Shown here: one piece after another, positions 1-12,000 of the stretch
Numbering within the stretch: the first letter of the stretch is position 1
How the letters are laid out: every line of letters begins with the position of its first letter
Assembly (NCBI RefSeq): GCF_001039355.2
Contig: NW_019774613.1
Span: 277,241 to 341,240, forward strand
Origin: Lingula anatina
Taxonomy: Eukaryota > Brachiopoda > Lingulata > Lingulida > Lingulidae
Length of the DNA: 64,000 nt
Direction of reading: 5' to 3'
Notes under the pieces: generated by a model
What the model was told of the DNA's origin: nothing
Database searches by the model: none
Seen by the model: the letters and a program-made list of their open reading frames with translations, nothing else
Translations under genes and position numbers: made by a program

Positions 1-186
1 AAAGCAGAGAATCAAATGACTGCATGTCTATTCATCTAAAGACATATCTGTGAATATCTTGTGAAAAATCAATCAGGCAGACTTTACGAAAGGCCAAAAA
101 ATCTGTCAGACATTCGGTCTGACAAGCTTGATAATTCTGTCAGACCGAAACAAAATCTGTAAGACCGAAGTAAAATAATAGAAATA

Positions 187-905
187 TGAACCGTTATTCA
201 TGTTTTCATGTGTATTTTCTAACGTTTTAAATCATTGTCATTAAATCAAATATTAAATTTTTGATATATATTTATTTGTAAAAAGGTAAAATAAAAAAGA
301 AAAAAATAGACAAAATTACTTGCATAACAAGTTGTTTTTTTATTTAATGAAAAAGTCATTGTGGAATGACACAAGGACTAAAAACAATACAAGTATGAAG
401 AATGTGTAGCTAGTAATATCAAATGTATGTCCATAAAACGTCTTTTAATCAGATAACCATTTCACACGTTGTTTTTGACAATAACATATGCATTTTGAAA
501 CAGCACAGTAAGGCGGTCTCTTTCGTCCAATTAAAGCTTTGACAGGGACTGTCCAGCCCGAGTCTAAGTTCCTTATTCATTTTATTTCTTTTTTTATAAA
601 AAGAAACTCAAACAGTGAGCTTTCCTCAAGTTCATGTGCACTTTCTCCAACTCGTGGTGAACGGTACATGCAAATACGTACTTATGTTCCATAATTTAAG
701 GACCCGTAATAAAGCTGTAACATTTATGTTGCTATTGATCAAAATGATAACTTTAGTACTCCTGACACTTGGCACACACTATTTCCCTCTCCTACAGATC
801 ATAAGTCCGCCAGGGCCTACCTTCTTTCCAATTTTAGTAAACTTCCGTTTCTCTTCCTCACTTCGTTTTCATTTTTGCCACGCTTTGCACCAACGAAGTG
901 TTTAA
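187..905. repeat. Diverged copy of local duplicated segment (copy 1)
   Basis: Positions about 187-820 align with about 4663-5490 (for example the shared stretch around 357-420 and 4795-4860), with scattered substitutions and small indels, roughly 90 percent by eye. The second half of the unit recurs again at 5209-5460 and 7343-7605. Its short ORF (615-905) exists only because the repeat is open there; no domain is recognisable. Positions 1-186 and 906-1525 hold nothing I can assign. Confidence 0.7.
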
Positions 906-1525
906 AGTTCAACAACGTCATTTTTCAAAACAAAAGGATTATCCATGAGTACTGTGTACGACTGATAATGAAGAAATAGAGGATCAAGTCTGTAAAAACG
1001 CAAATGTGTCTAGCATTTGCACGTGTTGCGGCCATTTTGTCATGTAGGGAGCTTAGGGGTATTACAAAAATGAAAATGAGGCTGTACATTACATCATCCA
1101 GGAATCCCCTAACCTCAGCCAATCACAAAATAGTAGGCCTATTTGTGAGTGAAACTGAGGTTAATAAATGATGCATAATTAGCTGGTAACTCCCCGAGAT
1201 TTTCACCCCGTCTCTCTTTTCGAATGAAGTAAAATATATCGTCCAGAAAAGAAACAACAACGTATTCTTCATATTTACACATTTTTAGTCAATTTGAAAA
1301 TTTGCCAGACATAAGGTCCGACGATACAGGATTTTTTATTGGACCGAGACGAAATTTGCCAGGCATGTCCGACGCCTTTCCTAAAGTCTGATCAGGTAGA
1401 GGATATAAGTACCGTATGTTTATGAAAGGAATTTTAATAAAATGTAAAAATAATCATTAAACATAAAACAAACAAAAGCAGACAAATGCTAGACCATGAA
1501 TAAGGACTAAACTGAGGAACTGTAC

Positions 1526-2610
1526 CTTAAAGGGATAATAACTCTTCGTTTTGGCCAAAAAATGAATTTTCCTGGAGTAAACAACAATTTTCCCATACTA
1601 ACCAATGGTTAATGAATCCATTTTTACATTAAAAGTTAGTCGCTGTATTTTTCTAACAAGTTTGTTTTTTTTGTCAAAATCTCTTAAGAGATTATAATAG
1701 AGTATAGCAATCGAAAATCGAACAAGTTTCACATGCCAAACTGCTGGGAGTTCATATCAGTTCTAATTTGAAATGGGACTTACATATAGAAAAAATTCTC
1801 TCAAAAGCTGCATCCAGACTGTATTTCTTATGCATGGTCAAACACGCTGGGTGCCGAGACATGACCTCTTACAAATTTATAAAAGCAATCTCAGACCAAC
1901 ACTTGAGTACGCTTGTCAGCTATGGCATGCTGGAATTACCGCACAGCAATCTAAAACCTTAGAGAACATCCAAAAAAGGGCTCTTCATATTATATACCCT
2001 GAACTCACTTACAACGAAGCAATGGACATCACTGAATTACCTACCTTGAAATCTCGGTGTACTGACTTATGCAAAAAATTATTTAATGAGATAAAACTGT
2101 GTACACATAGATTGAACCATCTTTTACCTAACACTCATGTCATAGAAAAGGACCTAAGGAATGTTTATAGATATGTTTTACCAAAATGTCGGACAAAAAG
2201 ATATAGAAACACTTTTATCCCATACTGTTTATATACGTGTTAATGATCTAGGTCTATCCATTAACTTTTAGCTTTTGAAAATAACAACGAATCACCATTT
2301 TTAACCTCATTATTGGTTTTATAACTTAGAATTTATCTTAAAGCTCTATTTTAGTACTACATCTTTATACTTTTATACATATACATTCAATATATGTCTT
2401 ATATATTGCAAAGAACACAATAAACCCTTTATTATTATTATATTATAATCAATGGAGGTCATGTGGTCTGAAGACAAGTTCAGATATCAGAATAATAGCT
2501 ATAACTGCTGTTTTTGCTTGTAAAACAGAATATCTTATATTTCTGTGAGTTATTCAAAATGTTTTATTGTGAAATATAGACCTCATACGAAGAGTTATTA
2601 TCCCTTTAAG
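1526..2610. mobile_element. TTAA-flanked inverted-repeat DNA element, carrying a LINE tail
   Basis: A perfect 24-bp inverted repeat lies at 1526-1549 and 2587-2610. Each arm contains TTAA followed by AGGGATAATAACTC, so the element can be read as TTAA-AGGG...CCCT-TTAA, the target duplication used by piggyBac-like and some other cut-and-paste elements. No transposase is visible. The interior holds a non-LTR retrotransposon fragment in sense orientation, which is best explained as a later insertion. The element lies downstream of exon 3 of the sacsin-like gene, probably in its next intron. Confidence 0.75.
1690..2440 (+). mobile_element. 5'-truncated, frameshifted non-LTR retrotransposon (LINE) 3' end
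   Basis: Two overlapping reading frames (1768-1962 and 1773-2243) read as one protein tail once a frame change near 1830-1850 is allowed. The peptide has the look of the region after the palm/thumb of a CR1/Jockey-type reverse transcriptase: NLKWDLHIEKIL, then RPTLEYACQLWHAGI, then LENIQKRALHIIYP, ending in a short C-terminal tail and stop at 2241-2243. An AATAAA and a TTA-rich tail at about 2419-2447 suggest the original 3' end. The catalytic part is missing, so it is dead. Confidence 0.8.
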
Positions 2611-2701
2611 TCTGTAAGAATAGAGACATATATCCAACCTTTACATATCCAATATAATAGAATAAAAAGGGTTTATTTGCTTTAAAACATGTAACATTTA
2701 C

Positions 2702-3398
2702 CTGAAATATCTTCAAATCTGGTTGATACAGAGACTTTGCAGAAAACTGGCGTCTGTCATTCACAAATTTTACAGATTTTGCTCCAGCATCCTCAGCATT
2801 CTGGATTAATTCCTAAAAGATTGACAATATATACGATGTCAGTTTTCTCTTTCTTTTTATAACTTTAAAAATCCTCACAATTTCATATTTATGTAGATGC
2901 ATGCATGACTAAATAAAAGCATCAAAGTAAGAAAAACTACATGAAAACTTAACCTTCAGAATCTGCCCATCATCTGGATATTGGTCTAACACTGCTTTCA
3001 GCTGCTCAATTAAAGACGGCGTCCGAATGCCAAAACCACCTAAAATATAAATGGTAAGGATTTTATTCTACATGTACATATACTACCCTAGGGTAACAAA
3101 TACCAGAAAGTCTTCAAACAAAACTTCCCAAAGCTGCTTCTTCAATAATTTGTACTAGCAGATTATGTCATCAACATTATGCAGACAACGTTTAAAATAA
3201 GAGACAATAACATATATACCTTCAAATTAAGGTGTATGGATATCTTTATGTTTACACTTACATAGTTTGTCGTTTTGAAACATTAAAATTACTTTTTGTA
3301 ATAGATACCAAATATCTGAGATAAATATAATAATGTCACAACTTTTAACTATTAATTATTATCTTACTTTTATCATTTATGTACTTACGGTCAGCCAT
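2702..3398 (-). CDS. Sacsin-like protein, first three coding exons (partial, continues off left edge)
   Basis: Exons, in transcript order: 3389-3398 (start codon 3396-3398, ATG GCT GAC C), 2954-3039 and 2702-2812. All junctions are GT-AG and the phases join cleanly, giving 69 residues. The peptide begins MADRGFGIRTPSLIEQLKAV, then continues with DQYPDDGQILKELIQNAEDA. The latter is the hallmark of the sacsin repeat (SIRPT/HSP90-like N-terminal ATPase), where the ELIQNAxDA helix contributes to nucleotide binding. Sacsin-family proteins are very large co-chaperones, so most of this gene must lie left of the window. The next exon would follow below 2702; none was found in 1-2700, which is occupied by mobile elements. 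The upstream sequence at 3399-3620 is the likely 5' UTR and promoter, with no distinct motif seen. Confidence 0.9.
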
Positions 3399-3624
3399 TT
3401 TTGTTTGAATCAGAAGAAGTTAATTATTTTTGTTTGTCTTTAGACATCACATCACCTCCATGCACACTAGCACTTTAGGACTCATTATGGCCTAATCTGT
3501 AATAACAGAAATAATTTAAATAAACATTATATCTAATAACAATCCTTTGTGAAATGATGATAGAAGGGTCCAAAACAGATCCCAATGCAAAAGGTGAGTG
3601 TATATATGAACAAACTACCCTTTT

Positions 3625-3792
3625 CAGGCCCGTAGCCAGCAGTTTCAAAAGGGGGGTTCTTTTTCTGAAAAAGTGGACCTTTTTCCATAAAAACTTCATG
3701 TACCTAGGTCAAATTTCACCCAGAGTGGACCTTTTCCCAGCAAAAGGGGCGGTTCTTTCGAACCCCCCGAACCCCCCCTGGCTACGGGCCTG
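3625..3792. mobile_element. hAT-type MITE, copy 1 (CAGGCCCGTAGCCAG ends)
   Basis: The element has 15-bp terminal inverted repeats CAGGCCCGTAGCCAG / CTGGCTACGGGCCTG and is flanked by a 5-bp direct repeat, ctttt. Inside are mirrored AAAGTGGACC / GGTCC stretches and a C/G-run pair near the ends. Related copies are at 47466-47615 and 52937-53104. A 5-bp target duplication with CAGG ends fits the hAT5 group, but no transposase is present. Confidence 0.85.
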
Positions 3793-4662
3793 CTTTTCTT
3801 TGGGAAAAGGTCCGCTCTACACCAAAATTTGATCTAGATTCTATGTCTTTTCTCAACTTGAGTCAGCTTACAAGGGGTTGTTTTCTTTTCAATTTACCGA
3901 GGAAGCTGGCTTGTAAAAGTAAATGTTTTGTTTTAAAAATAAACACAGCCTAGGTAGCTTTCCCTGCAGTGTGGTACTAGTATTATTGAGTAGCTAGCTG
4001 ATCGCTATCTCTATTCGGTATGAACGAAAGTACTCTGAATACCGTACTTACACAAAGACCCAGCGTGTTTTTGTTTGGCATTTCCTCACCATTGTTTATT
4101 GCAATCATTACACTCAATCAACGAAACTGAGAGAGCAATAATGTGATGGTACTTTTTTGTTAATAAAAAGTCACCACGCAGATGCGTACACGTACGGCAT
4201 TTCTATAGCAGACGCGGCACTTGTTATTGTCACGTGACTGGACAACCTCAAGTACAAAATACAGAGAGATGACAGCACAAAGTGATAGCAAACAGTGTAA
4301 ATCGTAAGTAAAATATAATTTGGAAACATTTACCTGTCATTTAATTATGCTTATAATATTGTTATTATTACTGAGCTGGTGTCTTTTCATTATGCACTAG
4401 TTGAACAGCAACCCTTGACTTTCTCGGATTTCGGCATTAGCACAAGTAGCTAGGGAGTACTTGAATCAGAGACCAAACACTGAGGCAAACTCTTAGCACT
4501 ATGGAATCCAAGAAATTTTGCAATATTTAGTCTGTAGAGTAGCTCCTAGCTTTCATCCTGAGATTTACTATGTTTTAACCATCTCACTTATTCAATTTTT
4601 CTATTTTTTAACTTGTAAAAAATCCAACTTTGAATACTCAATAATTTTTGATTCATTTTGCT
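3793..4662. other. Spacer with no supported gene
   Basis: No ORF of substance and no repeat recognised. A CACGTG at about 4233-4238 sits 38 bp upstream of a short ATG-starting stretch (4270-4305) that ends in GTAAGT. This could be the first exon of an unseen plus-strand gene divergent from the sacsin-like gene, but nothing downstream supports it. Confidence 0.4.
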
Positions 4663-5207
4663 GTTATGTATTCATGTTTTCATGTGTATTTTCTAGCATT
4701 TTAAACCATCGACATTAAATCAAATATTAAAATTTTTTTATATATTTATTTGTAAAAAAGTAAAATAAGATTTTTTTAGCTAATGAAAAAGGCGTTGTGG
4801 AATGACACAAGGACTAAATACAAGTATGAAGAATGTGTAGCTAGTAATATCAAATGTATGCATGTCCATAAAAAGCGTCTGTTAATCAGATAACCATTTC
4901 ACCTGTTGTTTTTGGCAATAACATATGCATTGTGAAACAGCACAGTAAGGCCGTCTCTTTCATTCAATTGAAGCTTTGACAGGGAGTGTCCAGCCAGAGT
5001 CTAATTAAGTTCATTCTTCATTTTATTTCTTTTTTATAGAGACACTCAAACTGTGAGCTTTCATCAAGTTCATGTGCACTTTCTCCTACTCGTGGTCGTG
5101 AACGATACATGCAGATACGTACCAGTACATATGTTCCATAATTTAAATACCCGTAATAAAGTTGTAACATTTATGTTGCTATTAATCAAAATGATAACTT
5201 TAGTACT
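4663..5207. repeat. Local duplicated segment, copy 2 (ends at single n 5208)
   Basis: This aligns to copy 1 (187-820). It breaks off at an isolated n at 5208, after which its own last ~205 bases (from about 5003) are repeated almost exactly at 5215-5421. A repeat straddling a single n is what an unmerged contig overlap or second haplotype looks like. Confidence 0.75.
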
Positions 5208-5208
5208 N

Positions 5209-5723
5209 CCCGAGCCTAATTAAGTTCATTCTTCATTTTATTTCTTTTTTATAGAGACACTCAAACTGTGAGCTTTCATCAAGTTCATGTGCACTTTCTC
5301 CTACTCGTGGTCGTGAACGATACATGCAGATACGTACCAGTACATATGTTCCATAATTTAAATACCCGTAATAAAGTTGTAACATTTATGTTGCTATTAA
5401 TCAAAATGATAACTTTAGTACTGCTGACACTCAGCACACACTATTTTCCACTCCTATAGATCATAAGTCCGCCAGGGCCTATATACCTGCTTTCCAAATG
5501 TTAATTGTGCATATATAGATGTTTACCTCTCTATTTGAGAAAGTGTCTATATAGGGGACGTACGGATAAAATTTAGTCCCAAAATATAACTCGCCCCTAT
5601 ACTCCTGTTACCGATAAATAAAAGGAAAAACTGAAAAAAAAAACAAACATCTTTTTAGATTTAAATACCGATAGATCCGATTTTTTACCACTGTCCTCTA
5701 TATTTGGGTTCCTTAAGATACCA

Positions 5724-5766
<43 letters not shown>

Positions 5767-5816
5767 ACTGTGCGAGCAAGGGTATAGCGAAAGCCAGGGG
5801 AATAGACTAGTAAACT
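5209..5816. repeat. Local duplicated segment, copy 3
   Basis: This is near identical to 7343-7950, including the run from the GTGAGCTTTCATCAAG stretch through the end 'gtgcgagcaagggtatagcg'. The two copies differ chiefly at an internal microsatellite: (CA)n at 5727-5765 here, against an ATATATA-type stretch at 7872-7912 in the other. Confidence 0.8.
5727..5765. repeat. (CA)n microsatellite
   Basis: An uninterrupted AC dinucleotide run of about 19 units inside the duplicated segment. The paired copy lacks it. Confidence 0.95.
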
Positions 5817-5829
5817 GAGCGAAAAAAAT

Positions 5830-7341
5830 GGCTTAACCCAGGACTAATTGCAAAAAAATTGTAATGATGTTTTTTAGAAAGCTAAATATCCAAATTTTAA
5901 CATATTACGAATCTAGAAAAATCTAAGTAGTGGAAAATGGTTTTTAGGGCAGTTTTCCAAGATGGCCGCCAATATATTAAGTGTCTTTAGGTAAAGGGGT
6001 CTTTATATTTTAGGAATATTTTTGCTGGAATAAATGGGGTTAAGACCTTGAAATATATCCAGACTTAGAGACAAAGACCTTTTTGTTTAAAAGAAAAGCT
6101 TATTTGATAAGAATTATTCACTAAAGGTCATTGGCTAAGGGTCAAAGGTCAGGCAAAGGTCATTTGTATATTTTTTACCTGAAATATTGCCTAAAAGTTT
6201 GCAGTAAATGTTTTTAAAGATTGCTTATTGAAACTTTTGGTGTTTATTAAAATTATTACATCACTCACAACAAATCTATGAAGTTTGGCTGCAAAATATG
6301 TATTTTTAGGCGTAATATGAGACAAATTGTGAAAAATCAGACGAATAAAAAGTATGTATAAATGTGTAGGGTAGGTATTTTAAAAAAGTGGACTTCTCTT
6401 CATTCTGGGGACAAATATTCCTATGTAAATGTTATATAATATATATAAAACATTTGTTTTTTACATTTTCTTATTACAACCATCTATATTTAGGCTCAAT
6501 TCCTTTTTTCCAATATGGCCGCCAGCAAGGGCATTCATAAGGTTTTATAAGCCTTAATATTTTAAACACTTTTTTTAGTAGTGGCTTTCTGCGAAAAAAT
6601 TGTAATTAGGTTTTTTAGAAAGTTTTATACCCAAATTAAATTATAATAAAAATCTAGAAAAATCTAAGTAGTGGAAAAAGGTTTTTAAGGGAGCTTTTCC
6701 AAGATGGCCACCATTACATTGCGTCACTGTAAGTAAATGGTGTCTTTTAATTTAGGTGGTATTTTGCTAAGATAAATGGGGGTTAATCCTTGAAATATAC
6801 ACAAAGTTGTAGATAAAGAATAATTTGTTGAAAAGTTAAGCTTATTTAATAGGAATTATTCACCAAAGGTCACTGGCTTGGGGTCAAAGGTCAGGCAAAG
6901 GTCATTTGTACAGATTTTTAACATGAAAATTTGCCTAAACGTTTACAATTAATGTTTTTAAAGATTGGTTATTGAAACTTTTGGTGTTAATTACAATTAT
7001 TACATCACTCACAACAAATTTATGAAGTTTGGCTACAAAACATGTATTTTTAGTAGAAATATGAGACAAATTGTGAAAAATCAGATGGATAAAAATTATG
7101 TATAAGTGGATTGGGTTGTAATGAGGTATTTCAGAAAGCTTTATATCCAAATTTAAACATAATAAAAATCTAGAAAAATCTAAGTAGTGGAAAAAGGTTT
7201 GTAGGCAGCTTTTCCAAGATGGCCGTCATTATATTGCGTCATTGTAAGTAAATAATGTTGTTCAATCTAGATAGTATTGTGCTAGAAATAAATGGAGTTA
7301 AAACCTCTAAATACACACAAAGTTAAAACAAGGCAGCAAAG
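5830..7341. repeat. Three diverged copies of a ~500-750 bp AT-rich repeat
   Basis: Landmarks recur in order at three places: a 'ttttttagaaag' stretch (about 5870, 6609, 7129), 'aatctagaaaaatctaagtagtgg' (about 5911, 6651, 7167) and 'ccaagatggcc' (about 5957, 6700, 7214). The first two copies each contain clustered AGGTCA motifs. The third is cut short at the single n 7342. No coding capacity is visible, and the element type is unknown. Confidence 0.75.
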
Positions 7342-7342
7342 N

Positions 7343-7950
7343 CCAGAGTCTAATTAATTAAGTTCCTTCTTCATTTTATTTCTTTTTTTTTATAAAGAGA
7401 AACTCAAACTGTGAGCTTTCATCAAGTTCATGTGCACTTTCTCCTACTCGTGGTCGTGAACGGTACATGCAGATACGTACTAGTACATATGTTCCATAAT
7501 TTAAGAACCCGTAATAAAGTTGTAACATTTATGTTGCTATTAATCAAAATGATAACTTTAGTACTGCTGACACTCGGCACACACTATTTTCCTCTCCTAT
7601 AGATCATAAGTCTGCCAGGGCCTACCTGCTTTCCAAATGTTAATTGTGCATATATATAGATGTTTACATCTCTATTTGAGAAAGTGTCTATATAGGGGAC
7701 GTACGGATAAAATTTAGTCCCAAAATATAACTCGTCCCTATACTCCCGTTACCGATAGATAAAAGGAAAAACTGAAAAAAAAAAAAAAACAACTTTTTAG
7801 ATTTAAATACCGATAGATCCCATTTTTTACCACTGTCCTCTATATTTGGGTTCCTTAAGATACGACGTCCACATATACATATGGTATATATATATACATG
7901 TATTTATAAACCCACGTACTGTGCGAGCAAGGGTATAGCGAAAGCCAGGG
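7343..7950. repeat. Local duplicated segment, copy 4
   Basis: This begins immediately after the single n at 7342 and aligns end to end with 5209-5816 (see that entry). It is probably the same locus seen twice in the assembly. Confidence 0.8.
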
Positions 7951-8635
7951 GAAGATATACACAAATTATTGGCTGCAGTCCCCTCTCTTCTAACGGGCCC
8001 TTGTAAACAACATAGTTTGTTTGGAAATCAATTAATCAATAGCTTTTACATAATTTAAGTAATGTGTAGGTTGGGAGAATTTGAATTCTGATCATAGTAT
8101 CTTCCCAGCAGGCAAATTGTTGTTTTAACGTTGAAACAACGTAGTACCAGTGCTACCAGTAGTATATGCAGTTATATACTTGTACTTTACACGGTTATCC
8201 TGCATAGAATTTTATACACCTGCTCAAAAAGCATTGTACGTCATTCTTCTCTTAAATTATCAGATAAAATTCAGGTGTTTAAACTGTGTTTGATTTATCC
8301 ATTTTTTATTGGATTTCATCAATCCACTGTAATTTAATTCTCCTTGATTTCAGGTGTTATTTTAGAATGTTATCACGAACTGATGTACAAAGCATTTTGC
8401 CATTTACCAGTAGGAGATTAATCCCTGTGGTTGGCAAATAATTTTATATAAGATGGATGAAATTATAAATATATATATATTTTTTCATTATAGCAAGATA
8501 TATTGCTTCCTAAATTAATATACCTCCGCCAAGGAGTTATGTTTCTTTTTTTTATGTATAGGTCTAGTTCAAACTTTTTTCTCTGGCTATTTTCACATCT
8601 CAGACAGTAATTTTTATCATCCGTCACAAATGAAG

Positions 8636-9100
8636 TTGACAACATAGCAAAAGTTGTCTTATTTTTCTCATTCTTAACGTACGTACTGTACAGTACATTA
8701 CCTTGCAATCTCCCCTCTGTCACCGCCAAGCTCAAAGTGAAAATACACACCCAATATTTCCCGAGAAGCTTAGCTTGCATCAAGTGACCGATACTGAAAC
8801 CGGAAATATTAGGAGAAACCGAAATAAAAAAAATGTTAAAGCGATACCAGCTCTTCGATCATTTTGGCGGGCAACGTGCCATAAAACATATTATCCAGGG
8901 GAAAACGACAATTTTGATGAGCGAATAATTTGGGCAAATAAAGTTGACAACATAGCAAAATATATCTTATTTTTCTCATTCTTAACGTACCTCGCTCCCC
9001 TCTGCTCAAAGTGAAAATACGACGCACCCAATTTTCCAAGAAGCTAGGCTTGCATCACGTGACCGATACCGAAACCGGAAAATATTTATTTGGAGAAACA
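8636..9100. repeat. Imperfect tandem duplication (~306 bp offset)
   Basis: The segment 'gttgacaacatagcaaaa' to 'cttaacgtac' occurs at 8636-8683 and again at 8942-8990. Each is followed by a related 'gcttgcatca(a/c)gtgaccgatac(t/c)gaaaccgg' stretch (8772-8802 and 9049-9079). ORFs here differ between the copies and look non-coding. The sequence at 7951-8635 shows nothing assignable. Confidence 0.7.
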
Positions 9101-9245
9101 ATAGTAGCATTCGGGACTCCTCGACAATTTCCGGCTATCTTCCGAACGCCTTGAAAATGTGTCGTCCCAATGGAGCAGAGATTTAATGACTGTCCCCCCG
9201 CAGGGACGACGTGTGGGGAGGCGTGTGAGAGGCGGAGAGACTATT

Positions 9246-12000
9246 GACCCATTAGAGCCTGCGTCATCAAAACAAACGGCAGCCATTCTGGAGGGAGACC
9301 GGAATCGTCTGCTGCGCATGAACAAGCCATGTCTGTAGTTCAGTTTTCGTTTTCTGTATTTTCTTTGATATTTAACCGAGCAAAATGATGAATTACTGCA
9401 GGTTATTTGATCGAGAGAAGATAACTAACTTTACAAGCGTTCACAGGCTGCCTGCAGTGGTAACAATCCATGGTGAAGGAACTAAAACCATAAACGGAGG
9501 AGAGACGGCGAGGTGGCTTTGAATCAAGACTCTTCGGAAAAGTAAAGGATAAAACTAATTTATTTTATAGCAAAGAATGAAGAGCCAGCGGTGCAGATTT
9601 TACCATAAAAGAAAAAACAGTAGAAAACCAAAGACCTAGGTGTGTACATTTGGGGCGCACTTACACTACATATATATTTAAAGTAGTGCCCAAAAAGTTT
9701 GGGTGGAGAGTGTGTTAATTAGTTAAAACGTGTGGAAATACCCAGGCAGGGTTTCGACTTTTATAGTGAAGACTCACCTATTGCCTTGGGTGTAATTTGT
9801 TATCAGTTACGGTGCTCTCTAGATTTTATCGGCTGTCACCTACCTCTTTAATACCTGGTTAGCATTATTGCCAATTAGTGTCAAGGCTATATTTGTACTG
9901 TACACAGCTGAGCTGGGCCAATTAAATCAATTACCTGTATGAGTTGCATTTGGAAGTTAGTGGCTTAATTTTCGACTTGGTGTAGTGATAAGAGTAATTT
10001 TATTTTGCAAGTAAATTCTACCTCAGGTGTAATTGACATATAACCTCATGAAATGAATTTGCTTATACAGTATGAATGGTTGCATGGTGAATAATAAACT
10101 CTCTCAAACAACAGTCTTGTTACATGTACTTTCTAATGAACCAATATGAAGTACAAGAATGTTGAAATAATTTCTGACAGCCTCACGATGTAGAGATAAG
10201 TCATAACTGACAGCAATATTTCATGTCATACTTTATGACAATCCTGCATACATTCTTCCTTGAGTCCACAAGGGTTTATCCTGATGATCAGCTCAAATTT
10301 CTCCTTATATCTATCCTTTATGAAAAAAGTTGCTTCTATGTAAGGTTAAACTTATGATTACACATTAAACTCTCTCAAACTATAACTGTTATTACCCAAT
10401 GAACAAGAAAAATGAAGTACAAGATAACTGAACTATCTTCTGACAACACGATGTTGGATAAGTAGCATTTGGTAGGATTTCATGTTTTTAGACTGTCTTG
10501 AGTTCATATTGGTCGATCCTGCTGAGCAGCTGAAGCTTCAGCTTGTATATATCCTTTTCCCTTTGGTGTACTTGATCGCGATATGAAGTTTATTTTATTT
10601 TATTTGGTTCACCTATATTACCGCTACTATTCCCCGTCGTTCATTCCCTCCAGCATGGCCGCGGGACTAGTGTTACGGAGCAAATATGACGTCACTGTAA
10701 TGGGTTAATNNNNNNNNNNNNNNNNNNNNNNNNNNNNNNNNNNNNNNNNNNNNNNNNNNNNNNNNNNNNNNNNNNNNNNNNNNNNNNNNNNNNNNNNNNN
10801 NNNNNNNNNNNNNNNNNNNNNNNNNNNNNNNNNNNNNNNNNNNNNNNNNNNNNNNNNNNNNNNNNNNNNNNNNNNNNNNNNNNNNNNNNNNNNNNNNNNN
10901 NNNNNNNNNNNNNNNNNNNNNNNNNNNNNNNNNNNNNNNNNNNNNNNNNNNNNNNNNNNNNNNNNNNNNNNNNNNNNNNNNNNNNNNNNNNNNNNNNNNN
11001 NNNNNNNNNNNNNNNNNNNNNNNNNNNNNNNNNNNNNNNNNNNNNNNNNNNNNNNNNNNNNNNNNNNNNNNNNNNNNNNNNNNNNNNNNNNNNNNNNNNN
11101 NNNNNNNNNNNNNNNNNNNNNNNNNNNNNNNNNNNNNNNNNNNNNNNNNNNNNNNNNNNNNNNNNNNNNNNNNNNNNNNNNNNNNNNNNNNNNNNNNNNN
11201 NNNNNNNNNNNNNNNNNNNNNNNNNNNNNNNNNNNNNNNNNNNNNNNNNNNNNNNNNNNNNNNNNNNNNNNNNNNNNNNNNNNNNNNNNNNNNNNNNNNN
11301 NNNNNNNNNNNNNNNNNNNNNNNNNNNNNNNNNNNNNNNNNNNNNNNNNNNNNNNNNNNNNNNNNNNNNNNNNNNNNNNNNNNNNNNNNNNNNNNNNNNN
11401 NNNNNNNNNNNNNNNNNNNNNNNNNNNNNNNNNNNNNNNNNNNNNNNNNNNNNNNNNNNNNNNNNNNNNNNNNNNNNNNNNNNNNNNNNNNNNNNNNNNN
11501 NNNNNNNNNNNNNNNNNNNNNNNNNNNNNNNNNNNNNNNNNNNNNNNNNNNNNNNNNNNNNNNNNNNNNNNNNNNNNNNNNNNNNNNNNNNNNNNNNNNN
11601 NNNNNNNNNNNNNNNNNNNNNNNNNNNNNNNNNNNNNNNNNNNNNNNNNNNNNNNNNNTATGATTACACATTAAACTCTCTCAAACTATAACTGTTATTA
11701 CCCAATGAACAAGAAAAATGAAGTACAAGATAACTGAACTATCTTCTGACAACACGATGTTGGATAAGTAGCATTTGGTAGGATTTCATGTTTTTAGACT
11801 GTCTTGAGTTCATATTGGTCGATCCTGCTGAGCAGCTGAAGCTTCAGCTTGTATATATCCTTTTCCCTTTGGTGTACTTGATCGCGATATGAAGTTTATT
11901 TTATTTTATTTGGTTCACCTATATTACCGCTACTATTCCCCTCCAGCATGGCCGCGGGACTAGTGTTACGGAGCAAATATGACGTCACTGTAATGGGTTA
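9246..12000. mobile_element. DNA transposon inserted into the split MITE (contains assembly gap)
   Basis: The ends are imperfect inverted repeats: ACCCATTAGAGCCTGCGTCAT at the left and, inverted at the right, ACCCATTACAGTGACGTCAT. Inside, two diverged ~285-bp repeats (about 10090-10330 and 10367-10560) follow one another. The stretch 10353-10709 recurs almost exactly at 11659-12001, on the other side of the N-run, so the true element is probably about 1.45 kb. A 44-codon ORF at 9388-9522 is the longest convincing frame, and I do not recognise it. Confidence 0.6.
10710..11658. other. Assembly gap (949 N)
   Basis: A run of n. The 357 bases before it and the 343 after it are copies of each other, with one 13-base difference (around 10638-10650), so the gap may be an artefact of joining two haplotypes. 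Confidence 0.99.

Noticed and set aside
4270-4306. Possible plus-strand first exon (ATG...GTAAGT) behind a CACGTG
   Set aside because: No downstream exon with a recognisable product; the next kilobase is repeat.
9388-9522. 44-codon ORF MNYCRLFDREKITNFTSVHR... inside the ACCCATTA transposon
   Set aside because: It slightly recalls a THAP-like zinc finger start, but has no second Cys/His pair in the right place and no continuation.
10673-11671. 332-aa ORF
   Set aside because: Almost wholly N gap; the same applies to the ORFs at 24913-25322 and 36499-36939.
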